NCBI GenBank assembly: GCA_018396975.1
Contig: JAGTQA010000010.1
Span: 1-44,973 of the forward strand
Source: Candidatus Bathyarchaeota archaeon
Lineage (GTDB): Archaea; Thermoproteota; Bathyarchaeia; Bathyarchaeales; DTEX01
Reading direction: 5' to 3'
DNA length: 44,973 nt
The number at the start of each line of letters is the position of its first letter. The stretch's first letter is position 1. Below are positions 18,269 to 27,317 of the stretch, in pieces. The notes under the pieces are model-generated. The model worked only from the letters and a program-made list of their open reading frames with translations. It was not told the origin of the DNA and made no database searches. The position numbers and the translations under genes are program-made.

Positions 18269-19855
18269 TTAAATTGAGACTATCTCTTCGAAGGACTCCA
18301 TTATTCCGCCAAATGAGAGCTCCATTATCTTTTCTGCACCTATCCATGCCATAGCGCTCAGCAGCAAGAGTATTCCAATATAAAGAAAAATTGAGCCGCC
18401 AAAACCCCCACGGGCAAATTTTAGAACCAGAGAATTAAATATTGTTATGCATATGACTAGGAAGATATTTCCGACCTCTATAACCTCAACTGGTATTTGA
18501 CCGAATGTAAAGAATGGCAGCGATGTCATGCTCTGAGAAAAGTATTTTGATAGGGAGCCTAAGATCACCACTAATGCAACAGTTAATGGCTGTAAGATAT
18601 ATACTACGGCCTCTATACTCTTAGCGACGGAAGCCCTTTTCTTCCTAAACTCCAGAAGCTTAACGCAGCTGTTCCCTAATATTTTGCCAGCCTCAAGCGG
18701 ATTCGCACCATACAGGAAGGCATCAAGAAACATCTTGTTTATCAAGTATACGCGGTGTGAGGCTGCCTCAGACGATAGGAGACTTAGGACCTTCTCATTA
18801 CTTATGCCGAGGACCAGTCTCGCATAAGCCCTCTTAACCAGCTTTTTCAGAGGACCAAGCTCCATGTAAAGGACATAGTAGAGGGCGCTCTTTAAGCTTG
18901 AGGCTGAGGACATGCTCTCGCCCAAAGACTTTATGAGCGTTGGATAGCTCTCATCTATCCTGTAAATTAGACGCTCAAACCTGTAGGCTATTAAGCCCGG
19001 TATTAAAGCGCCAACGCCAACAACCGCAAATCCATATGGTGGGCCCAGATATGAGCCGATAAGGAAGGCTGGTGCTATACATGCGAATGGCAGAGTGACA
19101 GAAGCCCTAAATAACCTATAGGGTGCGGGCGGATCTTTCTTATCGATATAGGTGAACTTTTCCTTGGGCACCAATGATATAAAAGCCACCAGCATTGCTA
19201 TTAACGTTAATGGCGTGATCGCGTAGGCATAATAGATTACATCAGGATTATTTGTGAAGACAACTAGAAGGACAACTATCATTATTATGAAGACTGAGAC
19301 GCTCTGAAATGTTCCATATATGCCGCCGAAGGTCTCCATGGCTTTTATCGCCCTCTCATAATATCCAGAGTACTCCTCGAACATTGTAGAGGCTTCGAGT
19401 TCAAGGTATCCCTTCGGATCTAGGCTCGAGAATATTTGCTCGCACCTAACTAAGACATCTCTAAATGGTGGTTTAGTGGTTGCTGCAATCTTAGCCGTAG
19501 CCTTTGTGAAACCATAACCAAACTTTCTAGCTACTTCGCGGATCTTATCAAAGACTTTACTGTAATATCCGTAGTCTTTTGTCTCAGCTATAACCTTAAC
19601 TAAGTCGTCCGGCCCAACCTCCCCTAGGGAGATGACATGCATATGAATGAGTAATGAAACTAGTAGCTCATCTATCCGCCTTGGAATCTTAAACCTGCCA
19701 TAGTAGAGGTATGCTAGGAAGGTTATGGCTGCGCTTCCGGCGAAGCCCATCAATAAGAGACTTAGTAGATCACCTCTACTATACAGGTAGATGGATATTG
19801 TGAGGAGGGCAAGAATAATGGTTACTGAAAGAATTAGCCTCGGTATTTTATCCAA
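18269..19855 (-). CDS. arlJ: Archaellum/T2SS-F membrane assembly protein ArlJ (FlaJ)
   Basis: Multi-TM T2SSF protein directly downstream of the ArlI ATPase. Confidence 0.85.
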   Translation of the reverse strand: MDKIPRLILSVTIILALLTISIYLYSRGDLLSLLLMGFAGSAAITFLAYLYYGRFKIPRRIDELLVSLLIHMHVISLGEVGPDDLVKVIAETKDYGYYSKVFDKIREVARKFGYGFTKATAKIAATTKPPFRDVLVRCEQIFSSLDPKGYLELEASTMFEEYSGYYERAIKAMETFGGIYGTFQSVSVFIIMIVVLLVVFTNNPDVIYYAYAITPLTLIAMLVAFISLVPKEKFTYIDKKDPPAPYRLFRASVTLPFACIAPAFLIGSYLGPPYGFAVVGVGALIPGLIAYRFERLIYRIDESYPTLIKSLGESMSSASSLKSALYYVLYMELGPLKKLVKRAYARLVLGISNEKVLSLLSSEAASHRVYLINKMFLDAFLYGANPLEAGKILGNSCVKLLEFRKKRASVAKSIEAVVYILQPLTVALVVILGSLSKYFSQSMTSLPFFTFGQIPVEVIEVGNIFLVICITIFNSLVLKFARGGFGGSIFLYIGILLLLSAMAWIGAEKIMELSFGGIMESFEEIVSI

Positions 19856-21507
19856 GGAATGTTGCCTTCCTTAATGTTCTTATAAACTTCTTCCACCCCT
19901 CTATTCTCTACCTCCACAACCGTATTCCAGACATCTCTAAAACTCGGGTAGTTCTCGGAGAGAAATCTCAGGATCTCGGCGCGCATGCGAAGCTCCTCAT
20001 ATAGCTTTGGGAGTTTATCCGTTCCCCAGCCCCTGAAGGGTAGAACCTTCGCCTCCAGGAGGAAGCTTGAGCCTGTGAAGCGCAGCTCATCCCTATCCGC
20101 ATCGTATAAGAAGACTGGCAGGTAGTTTAGGCTGTTCTCCTCCGGGTCATAACCTATAATCTCGTTGACGGAGAGAACCCGTCTAACAAGCTTTAGACCT
20201 CTCTTTATCCTATTCTGGAATATTGCTATGTTTAAACCGTTTATGTGGGTTTTTGGCACATTTATTGGTGGGGAGGTTAATCTCTGGAATAATGTTTCTA
20301 GGTCGCCAGCATGGATTGTTGATATCACCGGATGGCCAGTTTCAATAGCTTGAAATGCTATCTGTCCCTCCTCGCCCCTAATCTCGCCGACAATTATATA
20401 GTCGGGTCTCTGCCTTAAGGCCGCCTTAAGTAGGTCGAACATTGTAACTTTGCTTCCTGTGTGTAGCCGTGTAACCTCTCTAACCCAGTTCTTGTGGGCT
20501 AAATTAACCTCCGGGGTTTCCTCGATGCTCACTATTTTTGCATCCGGCCTTATCAGACCAGCGAAGGCATTTAGGCTAGTTGTCTTACCAGAGGCGGTCT
20601 CTCCACACATGAAGAATGATACCCCAACCTCTAGGAGCATCCACATGTAGGCCGCCACCATCTCAGAAATAGTCCTCCACCTTATCAGATGGGCAACCGA
20701 GATGGGTTCCTTAGGAAACTTCCTTATCGTGAAGTTGCTTCCACGTATACTTATGTCCTCGCCAAAGACTATATTAAATCTTGACCCATCCGGTAGGTGG
20801 ATGTCAAGTATTGGATGGGTGTAGCTGAGAACCTTTCCATATCGCTCAGCTATGCTCCTAAGCAGAGTATCTATCTCCTCCTTACTTATCTCAAGATTAC
20901 TCTCGAGCGAACCGAAGAACTTGTGGACCACATATATCTTTCCGGCTCCAGGAACACTCACATCCTCAAGCCATGGATCCGCTAGGAAACAATCTATTAT
21001 ACCGTGGCCCAGCTTCTCCCTTATAAAGTGATAGATGAAGTCCCTCCTTTCTGACTCCGGTATCTTGAGTTTCCCGCTGGAGACAACCCTATTAAATATC
21101 TCAAATATTGCTTGCTCCTTTTCCTTCGTTGTCTCAGCAACTATCGATCTCTCAGTTATCTCCTTAGCGAGTATATCCTCAAACTTATCGAGCAAATCCT
21201 GGCTTGGCTTCTTAGGTTCGATTATATTATATTTGCCAATCTCTCCCCCAACCTTAACATGCACAAATATTCCTAAGCCAACTGGATATAACACATCTGC
21301 TGTTGAGAGATGCAGGGCATCCAGCGCCAGCTCGCTTGGATTAGCTGTGTAAATGGGCCTAAGACCATTAGTCTCAACGTAGGATTTTAGATACGGGAAT
21401 TTTTGGAGGGCTTCATCGAAAGTCTTTGGTATCTCATATTCATATGGGCTTATAAGGTCCTCCTGAACTTTTCTCGGTCTCTCGCCATTTTTAAGCTGGA
21501 GCCTCAT
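19834..21507 (-). CDS. arlI: Archaellum ATPase ArlI (FlaI)
   Basis: Walker A 'CGETASGKTTSLNAFAGL', 'IVSIEETPEVNLAHKNW', 'LKAALRQRPDYIIVGEIRGEE'. ORF extends to 21603; ATG at 21507 abutting the arlH stop is the likelier start. Confidence 0.9.
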   Translation of the reverse strand: MRLQLKNGERPRKVQEDLISPYEYEIPKTFDEALQKFPYLKSYVETNGLRPIYTANPSELALDALHLSTADVLYPVGLGIFVHVKVGGEIGKYNIIEPKKPSQDLLDKFEDILAKEITERSIVAETTKEKEQAIFEIFNRVVSSGKLKIPESERRDFIYHFIREKLGHGIIDCFLADPWLEDVSVPGAGKIYVVHKFFGSLESNLEISKEEIDTLLRSIAERYGKVLSYTHPILDIHLPDGSRFNIVFGEDISIRGSNFTIRKFPKEPISVAHLIRWRTISEMVAAYMWMLLEVGVSFFMCGETASGKTTSLNAFAGLIRPDAKIVSIEETPEVNLAHKNWVREVTRLHTGSKVTMFDLLKAALRQRPDYIIVGEIRGEEGQIAFQAIETGHPVISTIHAGDLETLFQRLTSPPINVPKTHINGLNIAIFQNRIKRGLKLVRRVLSVNEIIGYDPEENSLNYLPVFLYDADRDELRFTGSSFLLEAKVLPFRGWGTDKLPKLYEELRMRAEILRFLSENYPSFRDVWNTVVEVENRGVEEVYKNIKEGNIPWIKYRG

Positions 21508-22208
21508 TAAACTTTTATCCCCCCTAGTGGCAGAACCCTTAAGCCTAGATGGGGATTGACCTCTAAAATGACGGAGCTCTTTCTCTCGCCTCCAGTTCCC
21601 CATAGCTTAACTATTTTCAGTATTTTAACGTCCATGCCGGCAACCTTACCATTAGAGATGACTAAATAGACGTCTGAGGAGGCTTTGAGCTTCATCACCG
21701 ACTGTTCAGGCAAAAACTGTGGGTGGAATGTTAGGATTATTGTCTTACCACTAGTTACGAGATTTTTCATGCGCGTAACGAATGTTAGGAAGACATGCGG
21801 CGGTGTATTCACAGCTAGGACGCTCAAGCTATCAATAACGGCTGCATCATATCGGCTCCTATTGATCTCCAGAAAGTTTCTTGCCACCCTAAAGAAGAGT
21901 GATGATAGAAATTTTGTCCATTTTCCGCCTTCAACATGGAGTGGAAAGATTGTGAGGTCACCGCTAACATACTTTAGGAAAGCATCTAAATTTATGGACT
22001 TCATCATTCTAAGGTAGTCTTTTGAGGCCGTCTCAGTTGTTATAACGAAAACCTTAAGACCTTCCCTCAGCATTGAATATACTATCTGCTGCGTAAGCAC
22101 GGTTTTCCCCGCGCCGAACTCCCCCTCAATAGATGCTAGGCATGGGTGAGGGAAGCCGCCGCCTAGGCACCTGTCTAAGTCCGGTATGCCGAGTGATATA
22201 ACCTTCAT
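21507..22208 (-). CDS. arlH: Archaellum RecA-like ATPase ArlH (FlaH)
   Basis: 'GGGFPHPCLASIEGEFGAGKTVLTQQIVYSMLREG', 'DAAVIDSLSVLA'; between ArlF/G and ArlI. Confidence 0.9.
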   Translation of the reverse strand: MKVISLGIPDLDRCLGGGFPHPCLASIEGEFGAGKTVLTQQIVYSMLREGLKVFVITTETASKDYLRMMKSINLDAFLKYVSGDLTIFPLHVEGGKWTKFLSSLFFRVARNFLEINRSRYDAAVIDSLSVLAVNTPPHVFLTFVTRMKNLVTSGKTIILTFHPQFLPEQSVMKLKASSDVYLVISNGKVAGMDVKILKIVKLWGTGGERKSSVILEVNPHLGLRVLPLGGIKV

Positions 22209-22723
22209 ACCTCTCTCACACCCTCCCCAATCGCCACCACACCATAATGTGATACAAAAACAATGGTGACTATGCTGTTTAAGGGGATTTCAGGTGCCCC
22301 TACGGGCAAATATGCCTCTATTAGGGCCTCTTCATTTGGATTTAGGCTTTTATGGGAGTCTAGGTTAAATGTATAGTTTGTTCCGGCAACCCTAATCTCT
22401 ACAATATTATATTCCTCTAGGAGATAGAACCTCCAGCAAACATTCCTATAGCCAACTATTAGGCTATTCCAGCTATAGTCTTCCCTCTTGAGGAAGATGC
22501 TCTTTGACCCAGTATTCTTTATGGAGAAGCGTATCTTTGAAGCCTCCACACTTTCTACTGACAGTTCAATTCTAACATTGGCGGAGTTTTCATTCTTGAA
22601 GGCTAGGTTCTGGAGCTGGGCTAGGGCGCTTATTGTTGAGAGAGCGGCCGCCGATATTACACCAGCGAAAACCAATAGTCCAATCAGAATTATGGTCGAG
22701 GATACTATTATAGAGAAGCCCAT
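22205..22723 (-). CDS. Archaellum stator-type protein, ArlF/ArlG-like
   Basis: N-terminal TM 'MGFSIIVSSTIILIGLLVFAGVISAAALS' followed by a beta-rich domain; position upstream of arlH. ORF extends to 22813. Confidence 0.75.
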   Translation of the reverse strand: MGFSIIVSSTIILIGLLVFAGVISAAALSTISALAQLQNLAFKNENSANVRIELSVESVEASKIRFSIKNTGSKSIFLKREDYSWNSLIVGYRNVCWRFYLLEEYNIVEIRVAGTNYTFNLDSHKSLNPNEEALIEAYLPVGAPEIPLNSIVTIVFVSHYGVVAIGEGVREV

Positions 22724-22739
22724 TTTCCCGCATCCCTCC

Positions 22740-23234
22740 TTATGGAGGGGCAAAAACGTAGCTGTCAGATAGACCTCTATAGAGGGAGATTTTAACCTCA
22801 TATAGGCTGGCACTTAACTCGCTCTTTGGATAGACCCTTATTGTGGCGGTCTCGGCAATCTCCCATACGCCATCTCCATCGGAATCCTCTAGGCTGAACC
22901 TTCCACTTCCAACATTGGCATCCGGGTCATAGGTATAGAGGGATGCCTTCCCATACTCACCGAAATAAATGTCTATTAGACCAAAGTTTGTTATGGGAAT
23001 TATGCCAGTATTTTTCGCGTATATTATGAAGTGGGGTGGGTTTGTAGTATCATTTACCGTTGCATATGCTATGGTAACACGTATCTCAAAGGCGCTCTTT
23101 GCATCTGATAGGCTCCGCATTATACTGCTCTGCAGGGTTGTTCCACTGTATATTGCGTATGCCGAGAAGCTACTTGCCAAGATGACCGATGATATAAGTA
23201 TTATTATCTCGCTTAATGTTATTGAGAAGCCCAC
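22740..23234 (-). CDS. Archaellum stator-type protein, ArlF/ArlG-like
   Basis: 'MGFSITLSEIIILISSVILASSFSAYAIYSG' TM plus a soluble beta domain; syntenic. Confidence 0.75.
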   Translation of the reverse strand: MGFSITLSEIIILISSVILASSFSAYAIYSGTTLQSSIMRSLSDAKSAFEIRVTIAYATVNDTTNPPHFIIYAKNTGIIPITNFGLIDIYFGEYGKASLYTYDPDANVGSGRFSLEDSDGDGVWEIAETATIRVYPKSELSASLYEVKISLYRGLSDSYVFAPP

Positions 23235-23917
23235 CCCTTAGCCCACGCCCCATTAAATCTTCTGCTTCTGAGGAGGTTCCTCATTAGGTCGGCTATCTCA
23301 TCCTGATCTATTTTCACGCCCATTATGTTAGCAATATTATAAATGCTTAGGGCAAGCATATCCTCGGCTATACTTCCTGATTTAGCCCTTTTCGCAACGC
23401 TGGCAAGATTGGATATATATGAGGCTGAGCCCTTGGGTATGAAGCCAAAATATTCTGAGTACTCACATATCCTCCTTATACCATCCTCATCAAAGCCTAT
23501 ATCAAGCATCGTATAAATCCATTCTATAAGCGCCAGAGTCCTCTTAAAATCGATTACGACTGGTGGGGCTAGGGCTGGTGTTTCAACAGCCTTCTCAACC
23601 TCTATCTTTGGGGCCTCCCCCACCTCCAATTCAGACACAACCATTTTGGGGGACTTTTCCTTCTTTTCCTCCCTCTCCCTAGCCATCCTCTCTATGAGGG
23701 GTTTTGCCTCATTTACCTTTGCCAACCCCTCCTCATCTGTTATAAGCTTGAGAAGATTGAAGGGATTCTCAAGCTCACTTATTGTTGACCTTATATCTAT
23801 AAGCGCTCTTTTTAGATCCTCAACTGTACTTGCAATCTCACCTACACGGTTAATAGCAGACTTGATCTCCTTAATCTCCCGCTCAATCTCTTCAATCTTA
23901 TCTTTATTCTCGCTCAT
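23219..23917 (-). CDS. Archaellum accessory protein with ArlC- and ArlD/E-like regions
   Basis: N-terminal coiled coil followed by 'SELENPFNLL'; C-terminal 'LALIEWIYTMLDIGFDEDGIRRICEYSEYFGFIPKGSASYISNLA' resembles the FlaD/E domain. Confidence 0.7.
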   Translation of the reverse strand: MSENKDKIEEIEREIKEIKSAINRVGEIASTVEDLKRALIDIRSTISELENPFNLLKLITDEEGLAKVNEAKPLIERMAREREEKKEKSPKMVVSELEVGEAPKIEVEKAVETPALAPPVVIDFKRTLALIEWIYTMLDIGFDEDGIRRICEYSEYFGFIPKGSASYISNLASVAKRAKSGSIAEDMLALSIYNIANIMGVKIDQDEIADLMRNLLRSRRFNGAWAKGWASQ

Positions 23918-24049
23918 CCCAATTATCTCCTCTAAGGTTTTGTGAAAACGATACCGCTTTCTCTTCTAGACTAATGATTCTATCACGGGATATTTCATGC
24001 TTCTGAAACAAGAGTAGAGACAAACAATATAGACCACAAAATAATCTAA

Positions 24050-24135
24050 AACATAAAAATAAGGGAAAACTAGCCCTAATCTAATGAAAAACAAAAAATA
24101 GGAGGAAAAAATAAAAAGCGGGGAATATTTTTCGA
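24050..24135 (-). terminator. Poly-T terminator-like region downstream of the archaellin genes
   Basis: On the minus strand immediately after the arlB2 stop there are runs such as TTTTTATTTTTT and TTTTTTGTTTTT, typical of archaeal factor-independent termination. Confidence 0.5.
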
Positions 24136-24768
24136 CTATCCTAAATCAACATATGCGTTCTCTGGTAATCCAACCGGTATTAGTCTCTCAACTGTCAGCG
24201 CAGCGCCTCTACTAGTCCTAACCTCAATCTTAACCTTACTGTAGGATACTAGCACATGCTCATCCCCAAGCTTTATTACGAGGAAGGCTTTTTCATTAAC
24301 CTCGAGAACGCTATCCCCATCATCGTTATATATTGCGAACATCGCCCCCTCATCACTTAAGAGGCTCGCATTAAGCAGACTATCAACGTTGGTTTCATCG
24401 CTTCCATTATATGTTCCCTTATATATGTTTGCTAGAGTGAAGTTCGTGTAGAATACCGAGACTGTAACGGTTTTATTGCTGAGGTCTACTTCCGACTGGC
24501 CTACGGCAAGCTTCACCGGTATCACTAAATACTGTATCTTTGACTGACTATTTGTTTTTCCAACGACCGTCCCATCCAGCTGTAGCGAGGATGTTGCTTC
24601 ACCAACACCTCTATCTATTGTCTCCTTCGCCTTCTGCGCTGAGTAGAAGCCCATATTTATGACGACATATGCAAGCGCAGATGCGATTACGACGAAGGCT
24701 ATGAGGACTATAGCAGCCTCTATACCAACAATACCGCGCTTACTCTTCAGGAAATTGCGCCATGCCAT
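24136..24768 (-). CDS. arlB: Archaellin
   Basis: Class III signal 'FLKSKRG|IVGIEAAIVLIAFVVIASALAYVVINMGFY'. Confidence 0.9.
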   Translation of the reverse strand: MAWRNFLKSKRGIVGIEAAIVLIAFVVIASALAYVVINMGFYSAQKAKETIDRGVGEATSSLQLDGTVVGKTNSQSKIQYLVIPVKLAVGQSEVDLSNKTVTVSVFYTNFTLANIYKGTYNGSDETNVDSLLNASLLSDEGAMFAIYNDDGDSVLEVNEKAFLVIKLGDEHVLVSYSKVKIEVRTSRGAALTVERLIPVGLPENAYVDLG

Positions 24769-24796
24769 AAGGTCACCCCATTAGCACTTTTTATTG

Positions 24797-25438
24797 CTAG
24801 ATGCCTATAGCTAACCAGCCTTCCTTAGATGGCAGCTGAGGTGGAATTGTTATCTCAATTGTTAGTGGAGCACCCTTCTGCGGTCTAATCTCAATTATAA
24901 CGTGATCCCTTTCCGCCGGATAGTTTTCATCTTCTGGGACGATTACCAGAAAGCCTTTCTCGTCAGAGTCTAGCGAGTGGTCACCGTCTGAACCGACAAT
25001 GAATAACACAGCTCCAGGCTTATTCTCTATTGCATCTACTAGTTTATCAAAGTCGACACTAGTCGCGTTAATTGTAGCATCATCGATTCCACCATATATG
25101 TTTGGATAAGTTACCTTTCCAACTATAGATAATGTTACCACGGTTCTATTTGCCTCCATTGGGACATATTTGACCCCCAAAGTTTTCAGCGGTATGACTA
25201 TTGCTGAAACTCCGCTGCTGCTGTTTCCTTTTACTTGTAGTGCTCCATCAACCGTTAGTGGGCAGCTGGCCTCTTGCAGCGCATCCTGTATTGTTTCCTT
25301 GCCTCTCTGTGTTGAGAATAGGCCCATGTTTATGACCATGAAGCTGAATGCTGCTGCAACTATGACGAAGGCTATGAGGACTATGGCGGCCTCTATGCCG
25401 ACCATTCCCCGCTTGCTTCTAAAGAGGTTTTTCCTCAC
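24797..25438 (-). CDS. arlB: Archaellin
   Basis: 'VRKNLFRSKRG|MVGIEAAIVLIAFVIVAAAFSFMVINMGLF'. ORF track start is 25525, but GTG at 25438 is preceded by GGAGGGGAGGAAAAAG and matches the N-terminal length of the second archaellin. Confidence 0.85.
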   Translation of the reverse strand: MRKNLFRSKRGMVGIEAAIVLIAFVIVAAAFSFMVINMGLFSTQRGKETIQDALQEASCPLTVDGALQVKGNSSSGVSAIVIPLKTLGVKYVPMEANRTVVTLSIVGKVTYPNIYGGIDDATINATSVDFDKLVDAIENKPGAVLFIVGSDGDHSLDSDEKGFLVIVPEDENYPAERDHVIIEIRPQKGAPLTIEITIPPQLPSKEGWLAIGI

Positions 25439-25526
25439 CTTTTTCCTCCCCTCCAAATTTTCCTCGAATAGTGATTCACTCAAATTGCTATATGATGCTG
25501 TGCATGTTCCAAAATACTGAGACAAT

Positions 25527-25536
25527 GATTTTTATA
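25527..25536 (-). promoter_or_regulatory. Putative archaellum operon TATA box (TATAAAAATC)
   Basis: TATAAAAATC about 90-100 nt upstream of the proposed GTG start. A start site ~25 nt downstream would lie past the ATG at 25525. Confidence 0.4.
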
Positions 25537-25628
25537 ACTGAGAAAAATTCTTGAAATGGAAAAACTCGCTTGAAAAAATTCCATTAATTGAAAATAACTT
25601 GGAAATTGCTTTTTCGCTTATATGGATT

Positions 25629-25676
25629 AGGCTATCGCCCATCCTATCGATACCTCCCTATCTTTTTGGATAGCCT
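25629..25676 (-). repeat. Inverted repeat / long hairpin AGGCTATC...GATAGCCT overlapping repeat copy 2
   Basis: 8-nt perfect inverted arms at 25629-25636 and 25669-25676. Confidence 0.5.
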
Positions 25677-25695
25677 CTCCCTCCCTAGTGCATTA
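25649..25695 (-). repeat. Intergenic repeat, copy 2
   Basis: Minus strand TAATGCACTAGGGAGGGAGAGGCTATCCAAAAAGATAGGGAGGTATC, similar to 12156-12199 (+). Confidence 0.6.
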
Positions 25696-25789
25696 GTCCA
25701 GCGCTCTTCACTATTCTTTAGGCGCCCGATATTTTGGGCGGTAATCTTAAATCTCTTTAATTGCTCATTCCTCATCTTGGGTTTGAAGG

Positions 25790-26401
25790 ATGAGTTTAGA
25801 TTCGAGGTTTAAGGATGAGGCCCTCCGGCAATTAATGGTTGAGGTGAGCGCATGTAAAAAGTGCGGTTTATGGAGGTCTCGTAGGAATCCTGTTCTGGGC
25901 GATGGGGATCCGAGCTCACCCATAGTCTTTATTGGTGAGGCACCGGGATACTGGGAGGATGTTAGGGGTAAGCCTTTCGTTGGGGCGGCTGGAAGGCTAT
26001 TGGATGAGATTCTTGGGAAGGCTATGATGCCTAGAAATAGCGTTTACATAACTAATGTTGTGAAGTGTAGGCCTCCGGAGAATAGGGATCCTCTTCCGGA
26101 GGAGATCGAGGCATGCAGCCCATATCTTGATAGGCAGCTGGATCTTATAAGGCCCAGAGTCATTGTGACCCTTGGCAGGCACTCAACAGCCTACATATTT
26201 TCGAGGGCCAGCATACCCTTTGATGGTATAAGCAGGGTTCAGGGGAAAGTTTATGAGGTGAGTTTCTGGGGGGAGAGAACCTACGTGGTTGCATCCTATC
26301 ATCCAGCTGCAGCCCTATACAATGTGAGGCTTAGGGGCGAGATAGAGAACACTATCAAGCTAGCGGGGGTTATTCTCGGCCAAGTCTTATCTAAGAGTTG
26401 A
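25790..26401 (+). CDS. udg: Uracil-DNA glycosylase, family 4 (Fe-S)
   Basis: 'CKKCGLW', 'FIGEAPGYWEDVRGKPFVGAAGRLLDEIL', 'ITNVVKCRPPENRDPLPEEIEAC', 'SYHPAAAL'. Confidence 0.95.
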   Translation: MSLDSRFKDEALRQLMVEVSACKKCGLWRSRRNPVLGDGDPSSPIVFIGEAPGYWEDVRGKPFVGAAGRLLDEILGKAMMPRNSVYITNVVKCRPPENRDPLPEEIEACSPYLDRQLDLIRPRVIVTLGRHSTAYIFSRASIPFDGISRVQGKVYEVSFWGERTYVVASYHPAAALYNVRLRGEIENTIKLAGVILGQVLSKS

Positions 26402-26469
26402 TTTGAAGCCAACCCTATAGGAAAAATAATATATTCTCTAGGTTGGTAATAGTTGTGAGGTGCTGATGG

Positions 26470-27306
26470 ATGTTTATTGGCTTTTTAACAGCGCCCCTAA
26501 AAGACTGGCCCCTAGAGAAGATTGTTGATTGGGCATCCTCGAATGGATTTAAGGGCTTAGAGGTTCTTGTCTCGCCAAGCCTAAAACAGATCGATGTTGA
26601 CCGCGTCCTATGTGGTGGAGCTGGCGAGATTAGGCGCCTCCTCTCCGGGAAAGACTTGAGAATCTCAAGCTTAGCCTTTTATAGCATAAGGATACTTGAG
26701 GATGAGGGCGAGCAGGGTTTTCTCTCTAGGGTTATTGATGCAGCTTCAGTCTTAGACATCGGTGTAGTCTGCACCTTTGCCGGCGGACCAGTTGGGGGAA
26801 AGAATAAAATGCAGACTTTAAGGGAGGATTTTCCAAGGGTCTTCGGGCCCCTTGTTGATAGGGCTAGGGAGCATGGTGTGAAGTTAGCCTTAGAAAACTG
26901 GTATGCAACTAACCTTCAGGGCCTAGATCATTTCCAGGCGGCTTTCAATAGTATACCGGATAGGACTTTAGGCCTAAACTTTGATCCATCACACCTTTTC
27001 TGGCAACAGATAGATTATATTGAGGCCGTTCACATGTTTGGTGAAAGAATCTACCACACGCATGCTAAGGATACTGAGATATTACCCTTCAGGCTTAGGT
27101 ATGTTGGTGTTTTAGGTGGGGGATGGTGGAGGTATCGGATACCGGGCTGGGGTGGAATAAACTGGCATGCATATATAACGGCCCTGAAGGAGGTTGGCTA
27201 CAATTATGTTCTTAGCATAGAGCATGAGGATCCATTCTTTACCATTGAAGACGGCTTAATCAGCGGGAGAAAGTTCCTAGAGAACCTCCTTCTCACCGGC
27301 AAATAG
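26470..27306 (+). CDS. Sugar phosphate isomerase/epimerase-like TIM barrel (xylose isomerase-like)
   Basis: 'LALENW', 'GLNFDPSHLFWQQIDYIEAV', 'THAKDTEI', 'SIEHEDPF'. Confidence 0.8.
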   Translation: MFIGFLTAPLKDWPLEKIVDWASSNGFKGLEVLVSPSLKQIDVDRVLCGGAGEIRRLLSGKDLRISSLAFYSIRILEDEGEQGFLSRVIDAASVLDIGVVCTFAGGPVGGKNKMQTLREDFPRVFGPLVDRAREHGVKLALENWYATNLQGLDHFQAAFNSIPDRTLGLNFDPSHLFWQQIDYIEAVHMFGERIYHTHAKDTEILPFRLRYVGVLGGGWWRYRIPGWGGINWHAYITALKEVGYNYVLSIEHEDPFFTIEDGLISGRKFLENLLLTGK

Positions 27307-27317
27307 GTGGCCACCCA

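Noticed and set aside
22205-23234. Two MGFSI... proteins as a recent tandem duplication
   Set aside because: Only the N-terminal TM start is similar; the soluble domains differ, as expected for ArlF and ArlG.
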